Assembly (NCBI GenBank): GCA_018697195.1
Contig: JAGMWU010000068.1
Location: forward strand, 26,918 to 90,917
Reading direction: 5' to 3'
From: Certhia americana
Lineage: Eukaryota > Chordata > Aves > Passeriformes > Certhiidae
DNA length: 64,000 nt
Of this stretch, positions 1-9,867 are shown piece after piece. Below the pieces are notes generated by a model that did not search any database, had not been told where the DNA came from, and saw only the letters and a list, made by a program, of their open reading frames with translations. The position numbers were made by a program, and so were the translations under genes. Each line of letters starts with the position of its first letter. Position 1 is the first letter of the stretch.

Positions 1-244
1 TGGGTGTATTTACCTGATCCCGCTCCTCTGGGCAAGCTGTGCCAGGGCCTCAGCACCCTCATGGTGAAGCATTTCTCCCCAATATCCAATCTGCACCCAG
101 CCTCTGTCGGTGGGAAGCTATTCCCCCTTGTCCTGGCACTCCATGCCCTTGTCCAAAGTCCATCCCCAGGCCTGTTTGCTCATGGTTCATGAAGTGTTTG
201 CCCTTGAAAGGATTGGCTGGGTGAGGGCATGTGAAATTCCATAG
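1..244 (+). repeat. Left arm of a ~245 bp inverted repeat containing CR1 sequence
   Basis: This stretch reappears as its reverse complement at 2845-3091 with roughly 95% identity by eye, including unique sequence beyond the CR1-like core. The core (about 30-150) reads as a minus-strand CR1 LINE 3' fragment, with the 'gtgccagggcctcagcaccc' type block. The two copies diverge abruptly after the shared block 'gaaattccatagc'. The arm may extend beyond the window start. Confidence 0.85.
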
Positions 245-1119
245 CTGGGGACACAGATGTGGTGTCAGCAGGGAAGAGAGGTGACAGTTCCAGCCCCAGG
301 GCCACCACACGTGCCAGTTTCCAGCAGGAGCATCTCAGACACCTGAGGCATGTCAGCCTGGGTAGGAATCATCTCACTTCAGCTTTCTAGGAATTCCTTG
401 GAATTCACTGTAGGCTGCTGTGTGATTCCCAAGGGAGTGTAGAAAATGACTCAGATGAAATGTGCAGCTTTCTAAGGGTTGTAGCCAAGGAAGAGGCATC
501 GATTTGGCCTCCTCTCAGACAAAATGACCTTTCTGAAATCCTAAATGATCCCTCTGCTGTGTGCCTGTGCTCCAGCTCATGCACAGAATTTATTATTTGG
601 TGAATCCTCTTGCAAACTGCATGGTGAAAGTGAAGTACCACTGAAATTGCAGTATACAAGTGGCAAAATTTGACTTGAAACAGAAATCATAAGTTTTGTC
701 CTGCAGGGTCCTAAAAATCCACCTATGGAATGAGAGGAGGCAATTTGAATCCGTTGAAAGACAAGATTTCAGGACTAAGGTTGCTAATAGGAACCTGACA
801 CAGAGACAAACTGCTTTTCCCAGAAGGAATGAGAAGCTCTTGGAACTGTCAGCAGACTGCTCATCCCAGCCATTGCAGGCACATGCCTTAGGAAGGGCTC
901 TGGTATGAGGCAGGCACCTGCCCTCCTCACAGGCAAGCCAAAGGCTTTAGAATAGGAAAAAAGTAAAGAAATGAGCCATTTTTGGACACTCTTTACCCAG
1001 GCAAAGCTCTGTAGCAAAGCTCAGATGTTTTTTATATCAACAAATTCTGGGGCCAGAGTTACCAAGTGGAAAAGAAACAAAAGGAATAAATCCAAATCTG
1101 ATTTAGGAAAAAAATGACA
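245..1119. other. Intergenic stretch, nothing recognised
   Basis: No open frame here resembles a known family. The sequence is AT-moderate, with no CpG island and no clear repeat boundary. It lies downstream of the minus-strand receptor gene. Confidence 0.5.
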
Positions 1120-1137
1120 GAGATCAATGCGTCAGAG

Positions 1138-1143
1138 TTTATT
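1138..1143 (-). terminator. Poly(A) signal of the first MRGPR gene
   Basis: AATAAA on the minus strand (TTTATT on plus) lies about 120 nt past the stop codon at 1261, giving a short 3' UTR. The same 3' UTR sequence with its AATAAA is preserved in the exon-less copy near 9833-9867, which supports it as part of the ancestral transcript end. Confidence 0.6.
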
Positions 1144-1260
1144 CCCTGGGGGCAAGGCAATGAGGGTCATTCCACGGGGAATATAGGAACAGGAGTGAGC
1201 TCAGTCCCAGTGCTCCCATACTTCTGTCTGTTTCTGAGGTGCCACACGTCCAGAAGTGCC

Positions 1261-2250
1261 TCACAGAGCTGTCACCTCCACCACAGCGTCCCCAGGGCCG
1301 TGGCTCCTCTCCTCACTGCCGGCTTTCTCCTCAAACACCCTCTGCAGAGCAACTCTGACAGAGCGCTGGAAGCGGCGCCGCCGGCAGCTCCCCACCAGCA
1401 CGTAAATCACCGGGTTGAGGGTGCAGTTCAGCAGTGCCAGCAATAAAGAGGGATCTTCTGGGAATAACTGACCAGACTCGGGAAGATTGAGGAAAACCTC
1501 CACGCAGAAAGGGATGCCGAAGGCAAAGAACAGCAGGACGTTGAGCAGGATGGCCACAAAGAGCTTCCCTGGCTGCCGCCTGCGGGAGCCACAGCACAGC
1601 TTGAGGAACAGGAACAGGTTGGAAACCACCATCAGGAGGGAAAAAACCACGGAAATGGCGAGGGCTACACCTGCCAGGACGGTCTCAGAGTCCTCAGTGT
1701 AGGTGTAGGTGAGGTAGAGGGAGGAAACAAAAACCCCTGCGAGGGCCCAGAGGGCCCCGCTGACAATGCCTGACAGGTGCTGGGGGCGGTGGCAGCGGTA
1801 CCAGATGGGGCAGAGCACGGAGATGCAGCGCTCCACGCTGAGGGCTGCCAGCAGCCCCAGGCTGCTCAGGTCAAACACGTGGCACAGGAACCCAAGGGCA
1901 AACGCAAGATAGCTGAAGTGATGGATGACAGGAAACAAAGATGTACAAAATCCTGCTAGGCTCAGGAAAGCCACCATAAGCAGGAGAAACAGGAGGAGCA
2001 GGGAGAAGTCAGCAACAGCCAGATTTAGGATGTAGACAGTGAAAGGGCTCTGCTTTGTGTGGAAGCCCAGGAACCACATGACCACCCCATTCCCCACCAG
2101 CCCGCAGAGGGAAATCCCCAGGCACACCCCTGCAAAGGCAATCAGGGTGTAGGGAATGCTCGAGCATTCAGGTGTGATAAATTCCTCCCAATCCAGAGAG
2201 CCATAAAGTGTATCATTCACGGTGACGTTTGTTGTGCTGTTCTCCTGCAT
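1261..2250 (-). CDS. Mas-related G-protein coupled receptor (MRGPR), intact
   Basis: This is a seven-transmembrane rhodopsin-family receptor of 329 aa, the usual MRGPR length, in one coding exon. The N-terminus has three N-glycosylation sequons (N4, N8, N12). TM1 carries the GN motif at 53-54 and TM2 has LNLAVAD (75-81). The TM3 end is ERC (140-142) followed by ISVLCPIWYRCHRP, the MRGPR form of the DRY region, and TM7 has NPVIY (279-283) followed by a basic tail. The frame stays open upstream to 2469 but without another ATG. I chose the ATG at 2250 because it precedes the glycosylated extracellular N-terminus and lies about 50 nt after a pyrimidine-rich 3' splice site (exon start near 2300). 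The ligand cannot be told from sequence. It resembles the MRGPRH/MAS1-like group more than the decayed neighbours do. The predicted location is the plasma membrane. Confidence 0.9.
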   Translation of the reverse strand: MQENSTTNVTVNDTLYGSLDWEEFITPECSSIPYTLIAFAGVCLGISLCGLVGNGVVMWFLGFHTKQSPFTVYILNLAVADFSLLLLFLLLMVAFLSLAGFCTSLFPVIHHFSYLAFALGFLCHVFDLSSLGLLAALSVERCISVLCPIWYRCHRPQHLSGIVSGALWALAGVFVSSLYLTYTYTEDSETVLAGVALAISVVFSLLMVVSNLFLFLKLCCGSRRRQPGKLFVAILLNVLLFFAFGIPFCVEVFLNLPESGQLFPEDPSLLLALLNCTLNPVIYVLVGSCRRRRFQRSVRVALQRVFEEKAGSEERSHGPGDAVVEVTAL

Positions 2251-2319
2251 GGTGAATGATCCTACTCCCTGCAGCTGCCTTCTCCCTTTCCCACCACCTC
2301 CTAGGGAGAGACGGGGAAC

Positions 2320-2690
2320 CAGAGGGAAATAAGGGACATCAGCATTTCCAGTACTTCTCGTCTGTCCACACAGCCCCACGCCAGCCCCAGGAAGAACCTC
2401 CACCCCTGCAGAGCCCAGGACAGGCTCCCACCCCTCCAACCCAGACCCTGGACAGGAGGCATCTCCCACCAGTCCAATGCCTGGACTCCTACCTCCAGTA
2501 GGAGAAGCTGCTGTTATGGCAGCACCGGGAGGAAGGATTTGGGGATGACTGGCTGTGCTACCGCCTCGTCCCTCGTGCTTGGATGCAGCCCTTGGCCCAG
2601 AGATCCCATCCCACAGTCAGAGCCTCCTCTCATAATCTCCCCACATCAGTGACAGCTTCCCCTCACATGCCCCAGGGACAGAGATCTAGA
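2320..2690 (-). repeat. MRGPR 5' flank duplicated in opposite orientation at 9386-9740
   Basis: The upstream region of the minus-strand receptor is present a second time on the plus strand at about 9386-9740. Identity by eye is about 90-95% over more than 300 bp (for example around 2400-2500 versus 9580-9680). The open frame shared by both copies is only a consequence of this DNA similarity and begins at GTG, so I do not treat it as coding. Confidence 0.8.
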
Positions 2691-2844
2691 TTGTCAGGAG
2701 GAGGTGGCCATGTCACTGCCTTCCTCTGCCACTCTCCAGTGTTATCCTGTAGTAACTGAGTAGCTGCTGGAGCGGCGTGGGGTTACTTCTGTTACGTTAA
2801 ACCCAGTTTGCTGGGGAGCGGGGCTTAAAAGACAGGACAGGTGT

Positions 2845-3091
2845 GCTATGGAATTTCACATGCCCTCCCCCAGCCAATCCTTTCAAGGGCAAACACTTCA
2901 TGATCCATGAGCAAACAGGCCTGGGGATGCACTTCGGACAAGGGCATGGAGTGCCAGGACGAGGGGGAATGGCTTCCCACTGACAGAGGCTGGGTACAGA
3001 TTGGATATTGGGGAGAAATCCTTCACCATGAGGGTGCTGAGACCCTGGCACAGCTTGCCCAGAGGAGCGGGATCAGGTAAATACACCCACA
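2845..3091 (-). repeat. Right arm of the inverted repeat, containing plus-sense CR1
   Basis: This is the reverse complement of 1-244. It includes a plus-sense CR1 3' fragment (about 2930-3070). Together with the left arm it brackets the receptor gene at 1261-2250, with a ~2.6 kb spacer. Confidence 0.85.
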
Positions 3092-3609
3092 ATATTCCCG
3101 ACTGAGCAGGAGCAGGATGAGCTTGGTGAAAGCTGTGTAGTTGTGTCACAGCACCCGTCCTCCCACAGCTTTCATTGCATCATCAAGGCTGGCAGTATTT
3201 AGTGTGGGCTCTAAGAGCGTAACCTGGCTGGCGACTGATTTGCTGTCCTCCTGGGCTTGTAACATCCTGCACTGTAAGGGCAGAAATGGAGGCCGTGGCC
3301 CAGGGTGCTCCGCGTGAGCCATGGCGGTTGGGCAATGATTCTGGTCGCCTCCGAATGAGTTTTTCTGACAGCACCAATTCTGCTTCACCAGTTGCTGCCT
3401 TGTTCTAGTTCGGAGAATTGAGAGACATACAAAAAATCTCATGTTGAGCTAATTCCTCTGTAGCAGAAAAAAAAAAAAACAATCAAGACAATATCGCGAG
3501 AAGTGAACAATTCTGACGAAAGCAAAGATGCAATTTCCTCCTCGCCTTGACCCCACAGAGCCTTTGGGAAACAGCAGAGGACAGCACGGAGAGGAGCTGC
3601 TGTGCAAGT
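3092..3609. other. Intergenic stretch, nothing recognised
   Basis: There is a short A-run at about 3467-3479 and otherwise unique-looking sequence. No open frame matches a known family. Confidence 0.45.
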
Positions 3610-4111
3610 GTGAGCTCCTTGTTATCGTGGGCCGCTTTCCTTCACATTACTGACCTGGAGGCTGATTTATGGACACTGATCCAAAGGAGCAGGAGGAGCA
3701 GGAAGCACTGCTAGATCTGCACAAACCCCGTTACTGCTGCTGCCCCACATGACACATGTCAGGGATGTTTCCTTCCTCCCACCCGATCTCCCTCTCCTCC
3801 AGCAGCTGCTCTCCGTCTGAACACCCTCTCCCAGGGACTCAGTGCCATCCAGCTCCCCTCTCCTGTGCCCTCACTTCCTTCCACATCCCCTGCTGAACAG
3901 CCCAACGCTCCCACCTCCCTCTCACACCCCACCATTTCCATCACCCTCCTTCCCTGCACATCTCACTCCCCACTGAATCCTTCCCACTGCAGGAGCTGCT
4001 GAGGAGACACATGGTCCATCCTGGATTCTCCAAGCACTGACTCCCCATCCCACTCTGACCACAGCCAGGGGAACACATCCCACTGCCTCCCAGGTCTATC
4101 CAGGGAGGTGA
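3610..4111 (+). repeat. Duplicated 5' flank of MRGPR pseudogene 1
   Basis: This is collinear with about 8178-8661 upstream of the second pseudogene. Shared landmarks include 'ttactgacct', 'gatctgcacaaacccc', 'ctctcctccagcagctgctct', 'ccactgaatccttcc' and 'ctggattctccaagcac'. It is strongly pyrimidine-rich. It shows that the tandem duplication covered at least 500 bp upstream as well as the coding exon. Confidence 0.75.
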
Positions 4112-5039
4112 CCACGTTTCCCCGATCTCCCACCTCACCCACTAGGGATTGAGTGTGAGATAGAGTCCCATTGTGGCCATACACAGTGTGACACTGCTCA
4201 TCTGCCTCTGTGGGCTGGCTGGGAATGGTGCTGTCCTCTGCCTCCTTTTCTACCGCTGTTTGTCCAGGAACAGAACCATCCAATTCGTCCTCCTCCTGAC
4301 TTCTGTTGACTTTCTCTTCCTCCTCTGTCTGGTCCCCTCCCCTCTGCTCTTCCTGCTGGAGGATGTGTCCTGCTCTGTCACCATGCCCTTGCAGTCTGTG
4401 TGGTTTCTTTTCGAGATTCCAGTGTTGTCCTGTAGCTTGTGTCTGGCCCTGGTGACATTAATCAAGATGGAAAAGTACAGGCACATCCAGTGCCCGCTCT
4501 GGCACTGCTGCCAACATCACCTGCGCCTGTCGAAGGTGATGTGTGCACTCTTTGGTGCCCTCTGCATCACTCTTACCATTGTCTTTTTCACAACCTATTT
4601 TTTGTGCTTTTTCCACCAATCTGTGGAACAGGCTGGGCGCTGCTGGGGGGCTCTCATCTCACTGCACGTGTTCAACCTCCTCTGTTCTGCCTTTGTGCTC
4701 ATTTCCAGCACAGTCCTCTTCATTATGGCCAAGTCTGGCCTCCAGCAGCAGCCCCCCAAGAGGTGTGACATCGTTATCTTCCTCATAGTGCTCTTCACTC
4801 TCCCCCTCAGCCTCTGCAATTTCCTGCAGCAGCTCAGTTACATCATTGTGCCCTCCCAGGTTGCTTTCCTGCTCACCTGCATCACCAGCAGCATCAGACC
4901 CCTCAACTACTTCTTGGCAGGGAGGTGCTGGTGGCCCTGCTCCATGGGGTCCCTCCGGCTCTCCCTCCAGAGGGTCTTTGAGGAGCCATACGGAAACTCT
5001 TCCAACCACAATGATGCCACCATGGACACTGTGATCTGA
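4112..5039 (+). pseudogene. MRGPR pseudogene 1 (no start, 5' frameshift)
   Basis: From 4173 the frame is open for about 288 codons and encodes an MRGPR-like protein. It has a TM1 block (LICLCGLAGNG), a TM3 region degraded to IKMEKYRHIQCPLWHCC where ERC would be expected, a TM5 block (LISLHVFNLLCSAFVLISS), TM6 (FLIVLFTLPLSLCNFLQQ) and a damaged TM7 (SSIRPLNYFLAG instead of NPxIY). The frame begins at GTG, not ATG, and an in-frame TAG lies at 4161-4163. Compared with the paralogue at 8700-8730 there is a 2-nt deletion near 4165, and the expected start codon before GAGGTGACC is AGG. With no usable start it is best read as a pseudogene. A truncated product from an internal ATG (codon ~99) would lack TM1-3. 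Confidence 0.8.
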
Positions 5040-5523
5040 GTCTGTTGATTCCTCCCACTGCACTGCTGAGGGACCCTGGGACAGTGGCTAAGGGATTTCT
5101 TGAGTCACCTGATAAAAAAATACCTAAATTGTCACCTCCCTGTGCTGGTGCATCCCCCTACCCTTTCCAGGTCGCACTGGGATCTAAGAAATGCTCCTTA
5201 GGCCTTGAGGAGCAACCCCTGGGCCCCGCTCCTCTGGCGCTGATCAGAAACACCCTCTGCTCCCAGGAACTGCAGCTGTCCAAGAACGTCCTGTGGTTTT
5301 AAGAACAGCCTTGGAAATTATTTTACTTCCCTGAAAGGCACACCATCCCTGTTCTCACACTTTTACTGAAAGCTGCCAGTCTGAAGTGTGCCAGGCCAGG
5401 GTGAAATATTGTTGTGACTGAATCCCATCTCTTGGGGCTCTGTAAACAGTGATCCAAAAGGAGACCCTTGGAGCTGTCCTGGACCCCAGCAGCGCTGACC
5501 AGAAGCTCCCTCGGAGTGGGGCC
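5040..5523. other. 3' flank of MRGPR pseudogene 1, nothing recognised
   Basis: No coding sequence or repeat is recognised between the pseudogene end and the solo LTR that starts at 5524. Confidence 0.4.
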
Positions 5524-6181
5524 TGTCCTGGGTTGATGCTAAATTGTGTCCCCATTCATCTGTTTAGCTCAGAAATAAGTTTTGCACCTTTAAAACTGGA
5601 TCTGAGAGTGAAGGGGGGAGAAGGCGAAGCGGTGGAATATCTGAAGCGGGTGTTTTCAAAACACAAAGATCAGAGTTTTCAGCTTTCCTTCACACACAGC
5701 CTGTGTTATCTGCAGCGCAGATGGCACGAGAGAGCTCTCCTTTGATTTTTGTTAGTTTCTGGCTAGCTGAAGCACAGAAGTTCTCCAGACCGTGGATATT
5801 TTTCCTTTTTCTTGGAACTGACCTGCTCTGGACTAAAAATCCAGAAGAGCACTGGGAGGTGACTCCTGTGGACCACCAGAGTCTGGCCTGGGCCCACATT
5901 TCCCAGTGCCAGAAGGACTGACAACAACTGAGTGAGTCGAGCTACAACCCACAGGAGAGACTTTCTGAATTTGTCATCTCTTTGGAGTGACAAGAAGTTT
6001 TGTTGTTTAGTATTGCCCATTTGTTGTGCTGGGGAGTGCTTGGCTTGTTAAATAAACAATTTTTCCACTTCTCTCCAAGGAAATCTTTTTACCAAACCAG
6101 TTAAAGGAGAGGACACTTAAATTTGTTTTCTAGAGGAACCCCCTTGGACGTGTTCTCACAAATCTGCCCTAAACCAGGGCA
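5524..6181 (+). mobile_element. Solo LTR, avian endogenous retrovirus (ERV3/ERVL-like)
   Basis: It begins TGTCCTGGGTTG and ends AAACCAGGGCA, so the ends are near-perfect inverted repeats of each other (TG...CA). AATAAA lies at 6051-6056 in the 3' part, as expected for an LTR. The 5-bp flanks are gggcc (5519-5523) and gggct (6182-6186), a near-match target duplication typical of ERVL/ERV3 insertions. No internal retroviral gene adjoins it, so it is a recombination-derived solo LTR. Family assignment rests on my memory of avian LTR termini and is less sure than the boundaries. Confidence 0.75.
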
Positions 6182-8177
6182 GGGCTCTCCAAGCTGAGAC
6201 CTCTCCTGTTTGCTGCCCTCAGGTGATCCCTGAACGCCGATGGGTGCTGGGCTGATCCCGCCACTGCTCGAGGCTCAACCCTTGGCACAGAGAGGAGATG
6301 CAAACGGATCTAGAGCAAGCATTTCACTGCCTCCGAGGGGAATTTATCACAGGAGCCTTGCAGTGACTCCTTCTGCCTGTGTGCACACACGTGTGCATCT
6401 GCTATGGCAAATGGGGCACAAATGCTGCTCTCTCAGGTGTTTTAGTACCTGAGACATCTGAGTGAGTCAGGCCTGTGGGGAAGTACAAGGCACAAGTTAG
6501 GTTAAATGCTGTTAAGTGTTATTCCTCTGTTGAATTGCTAAGTTTAAGGTATAACTGAAGTGCTGTTGAGTGCTGTAAAGCTTTTTGGTCATTTTCCTTC
6601 TCATCCTTACCCTCACTGTCCTTTTGTCACACGTACCTGAACACACATACAAACACACACACGGGGACAGTACTTGGGTGTGCTGTTGCTTAATATTAAA
6701 TCTGTTTTTACTGATATCCTTGCTGGTTGTTTTGTGCCTTCAGAAATTCTTCCTGTGCCCTGGCTTTGGCCTCTCCCTCAGCAGGCTCAAATGGTCCAGC
6801 AGCAAGGGAGTCCATGGTTCTCAGCGCAGCCACCCCCTTGTAGGAGCAGGGTGACACCTGTGTTTGTCACCACAGGCTTCACAGGGCATCACCTGCCTGC
6901 ATGTGGCTTCACTGAAGTCACTGATCTGGGGGTGTTCCACCTGGAGAAGGGAAGGCCTCAGGGAGCCTTCACCTTGGTGCTGCCATGTTGTTTTCCCTCA
7001 CATGTCCTCACCTCCCTCTCTTCTCTGGCTAGAAAGAAAACTGCTGCCTGTAGGTACCATTGCCAACAAGATCTACCAGCTCAAAAATTCTCCCAAATTC
7101 CGCAGTACCGAGAGGTTAATCTCGTTCAGGCTCCAGGTTGGGAAATCACTCGCCATGTCTTTGCCACTAGCCCGATGACCCTGCTGCCACTGCGCAGGCA
7201 ATGGCAGCACCACAGTGCTGGCGCCATTTAACATCTCTCTTCATTTGGGGGCTGAGAAGGAGAAGCCACCACTGCCGCCCCTGCCCTTCTGCCCGTGGCA
7301 CAGCTGGCCAGGGGTGGCCAGGTAGCCAAGGCTGGCCACAGGCCACACCGGGATGGCAGCAGTGCCTCACTACCCCTGGAAAAGACTACATGCGTGCTGC
7401 TTTGATTTTCTTCATAAATATGTCATCAGCAAGGTGTTAACAGACTCTCTAACTGGGCCAGTAGCATGACCATCTTCAGAGCCATCAGCGATCGGCTCTG
7501 TCACACATGGTGGAAGCTTCTAGCACCTTCTCACAGACACCACTTTCTGCGGCCCTCCCCTGCTACCAAAAAACCAGGCTGTGCCAAATCAACACAAAGC
7601 AACTGTTTGCTGTCCTTCCCTTGAGCTGTCTGAGCCTGCATTAGAAGGAAAAAATGGGAATTCTTGGCTCACTTGTGTTTCTTTGGGCCCAGGGCAGGTT
7701 TTGGCAAAGATCCTGAACCCCTTCCCAGAAAGGGAGTTGTTTCTGAGAAGCACCCAGATGCTTCACTAACAATGGCAGTGCTGGCACCATTCCAGTGCCA
7801 CCAGCACCACCAGCATCCCCCCACTTCTGAAGGGACAATGACCCCTTATGAAATAGAGATGAGAAATGGCAGAAACGTCTGAGGAGAGGGAAAGTAGCTG
7901 GCAGAGAACGGGACATTGTCCAGGGAAGGAGTGTTTCTAATCAGGAGGAAAAGAGGAGCCATTCTATTCTTTGAGTGGCGTTTTTGACAAAACCGCACTT
8001 CCTTTACTTGCAAAAAACAACAAGCAAAAACCAACCAAACAAAAAACCCCAACCAAATAATGGAAGTGAACGCTAATGAGCCATAGAATGCCATTTCCTA
8101 CTCCCGCCATTTCCGCACCAGTTTTATTAAACCAACCCCGGACAGGGCACGAGAGGATCGTTGGTCTGGGCAGAGTG
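6182..8177. other. Gene-less intergenic stretch
   Basis: Small simple-sequence patches are visible: a CA-rich patch at about 6645-6662 and an A-rich patch at about 8013-8059. Around 7150-7370 there is a GC-richer segment with imperfect internal symmetry. The longest open frames (up to 185 codons at 6674-7231) show no family signature and overlap in several frames, so I do not call genes. Confidence 0.45.
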
Positions 8178-8661
8178 GGGAGCTCCTGGTGTCTGGGGGG
8201 CATTGCTGCCTTCATGTTACTGACCTGTGAGGACTGCTTTGGACACAGATTCCCGAAAGGACGCACGGAGGAGCATGAAGCACTGCTGATCTGCACAAAC
8301 CCCCTTTACCTGCTGTGCAGCCCGTAACGGTCAGTGGAATGTTTCCTTTCTCCCGGCCCCACCGCCCTCTCCTCCAGCAGCTGCTCTCTCCTGACAACCC
8401 CTCTCCCGTGCTGCATGCCTCCCACAGCTCCCCTCTCCTGTTCCCAATCAGTTCCCTTCCCTCCCCTGCTGAAACACCCACCCTCCCACCGTCCCTCTCC
8501 TCACACGGCCCACACCATTTCATCACCCTCCTCCTGCACCTCTCACATCCTCCTCCCCACTGAATCCTTCCACTTGCGGGACTGCTGCGGAGCCATGGTC
8601 CATTCCTGGATTCTCCAAGCACCGGGACGGGTCCCAATCCACTCTGACCACAGCCGGGAAG
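8178..8661 (+). repeat. Duplicated 5' flank of MRGPR pseudogene 2
   Basis: This is the second copy of the pyrimidine-rich upstream block at 3610-4111, in the same orientation about 4.55 kb downstream. It marks a tandem duplication of a receptor gene with its upstream region. Confidence 0.75.
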
Positions 8662-9386
8662 GAGGTGACCACTGTGTCCCCATCTCCCACCTCACCCACT
8701 GAAGGAGGCAATCTGTGTGAGATAGATGTTACCAATGTGGCCATACACAGTGTCAGGCTGCTCATCTGCCTCTGTGGGCTGGCTGGGAATGGGACTCTCC
8801 TTTGCCTCCTCAACATTGACTTCACCACGAACTTCCTCTTCAACCTGACTGTCACAGTCTTCCTCTTTCTTCTCCTCATGCTCCTTTCAACACTGCTCCT
8901 CCTTGTAGAGGATGTGTCCTGCTCTGCTGTTGGGCCCCTGGGGTATTTGCACTTCCTTTTCCAGCTGTCGCACTTTTGCTCCAGTGTGGGACTATGCCAT
9001 GTGGTGTTCATGGACATCACAGGGTGGGGCTCTGTAGCCTTGCATTTCTGCTGCTGCTGCTGTTTCTTCTGCAAGTGCCTGCCATGTGTGGTGATGAGTG
9101 CCCTGCATGGGTCTTCTTTGCTGCCATCGCTCTTAATCCAACAGTGGCTTCCCTGGGCCAGTTTCATGAACAACACTGCCAGGTGCCTCTCATCTCCATG
9201 TACACCATCCACCTCCACCTCTTTGCTCCCTTCACGCTCATTTCCAGCTTATTCTTCTGCATTCAGGATACTCAGAGAAGGGCAAGCCCAAAAGATTCCA
9301 CAGACTTATCTTCCTCTCTTTCCTCATCATTCTCCTTCTCAGACTCTGGAATTTCCTGCAGTAACTTGGCTACACCCTCCTGACAA
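8662..9386 (+). pseudogene. MRGPR pseudogene 2 (start lost, frameshifts, 3' truncated)
   Basis: The first part (about 8665-9000) reads TTVSPSPTSPTEGG, then CEIDVTNVAIHSVRLLICLC and a TM1 GNG motif, as an MRGPR N-terminus and TM1-3. The expected start codon immediately before GAGGTGACC is AAG at 8659-8661. Homology then moves to a second frame (about 9115-9265, ending LISMYTIHLHLFAPFTLISS, TM5). It moves again to a third frame for TM6 (about 9290-9360), which meets an in-frame stop. The TM7 and C-terminal region is absent: similarity ends in the block CCTCCTGACAA (about 9376-9386), where sequence resembling the 5' flank of the 1261-2250 gene takes over. The ERC/DRY region is not recognisable. 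Confidence 0.85.
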
Positions 9387-9867
9387 GGTCTCTCTCCCTG
9401 GGACATGTGAGGGGAAGCTGTCACTGATGTGGGGAGATTGTGAGAGGAGGCTCTGACTGTGGGATGGGATCTCTGGGCCAAGGGCTGCACTGAAGCACGA
9501 GGGACGAGGCTGAAGCACAGCCAGTCATCCCCAAATCCCTTTTCCCAGTGCTGCAGTGACAGCACTGTTCCTACTGGAGGTAGGAGTCCAGGCATTGGAC
9601 TGGTGGGAGATGCCTCCTGTCCAGGGTCAGGGTTGGAGGGGTGGGAGCCTGTCCTGGGTTCTGCAGGGGTGGAAGTTCTTCTTGGAGTTGGCGTGGGGCT
9701 GTGTGGACAGATGAGAAGTACTGGGAATGCTGATGTCCCACATCCTGGAGATGTGTCACCTCAGACACAGGCAGAAGTATGGAGACAAGGGCACTCCAAG
9801 CAGTGTAGCTAGGCTCAGTCCAGTCCCCATGGAATAAACCTTCATTGACCCATCCATAGGGAATAAA
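9376..9867 (+). pseudogene. Exon-less 'ghost' copy of an MRGPR gene (5' flank fused to 3' UTR)
   Basis: 9386-9740 matches the 5' flank of the minus-strand receptor (reverse complement of about 2330-2690). From about 9741, 'ctggagatgtgtcacctcag' and onward match the 3' UTR of the same gene (reverse complement of about 1120-1236), including the AATAAA signals at 9833-9838 and 9862-9867. The roughly 1.1 kb between them, which includes the splice acceptor and the entire coding exon, is missing. This is a deletion of a former plus-strand copy, not a spliced retrocopy, because the missing part is the exon. Confidence 0.7.

Noticed and set aside
2251..2469. N-terminal extension of the first MRGPR frame to 402 aa
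   Set aside because: The extension begins at GTG, has no other ATG, and reads through a pyrimidine-rich splice acceptor and duplicated 5' flank. The ATG at 2250 fits the family.
9459..9812. Plus-strand open frame similar in translation to the extension of the first MRGPR
   Set aside because: The similarity is a by-product of the duplicated 5' flank DNA. It has no ATG support and runs into 3' UTR sequence.
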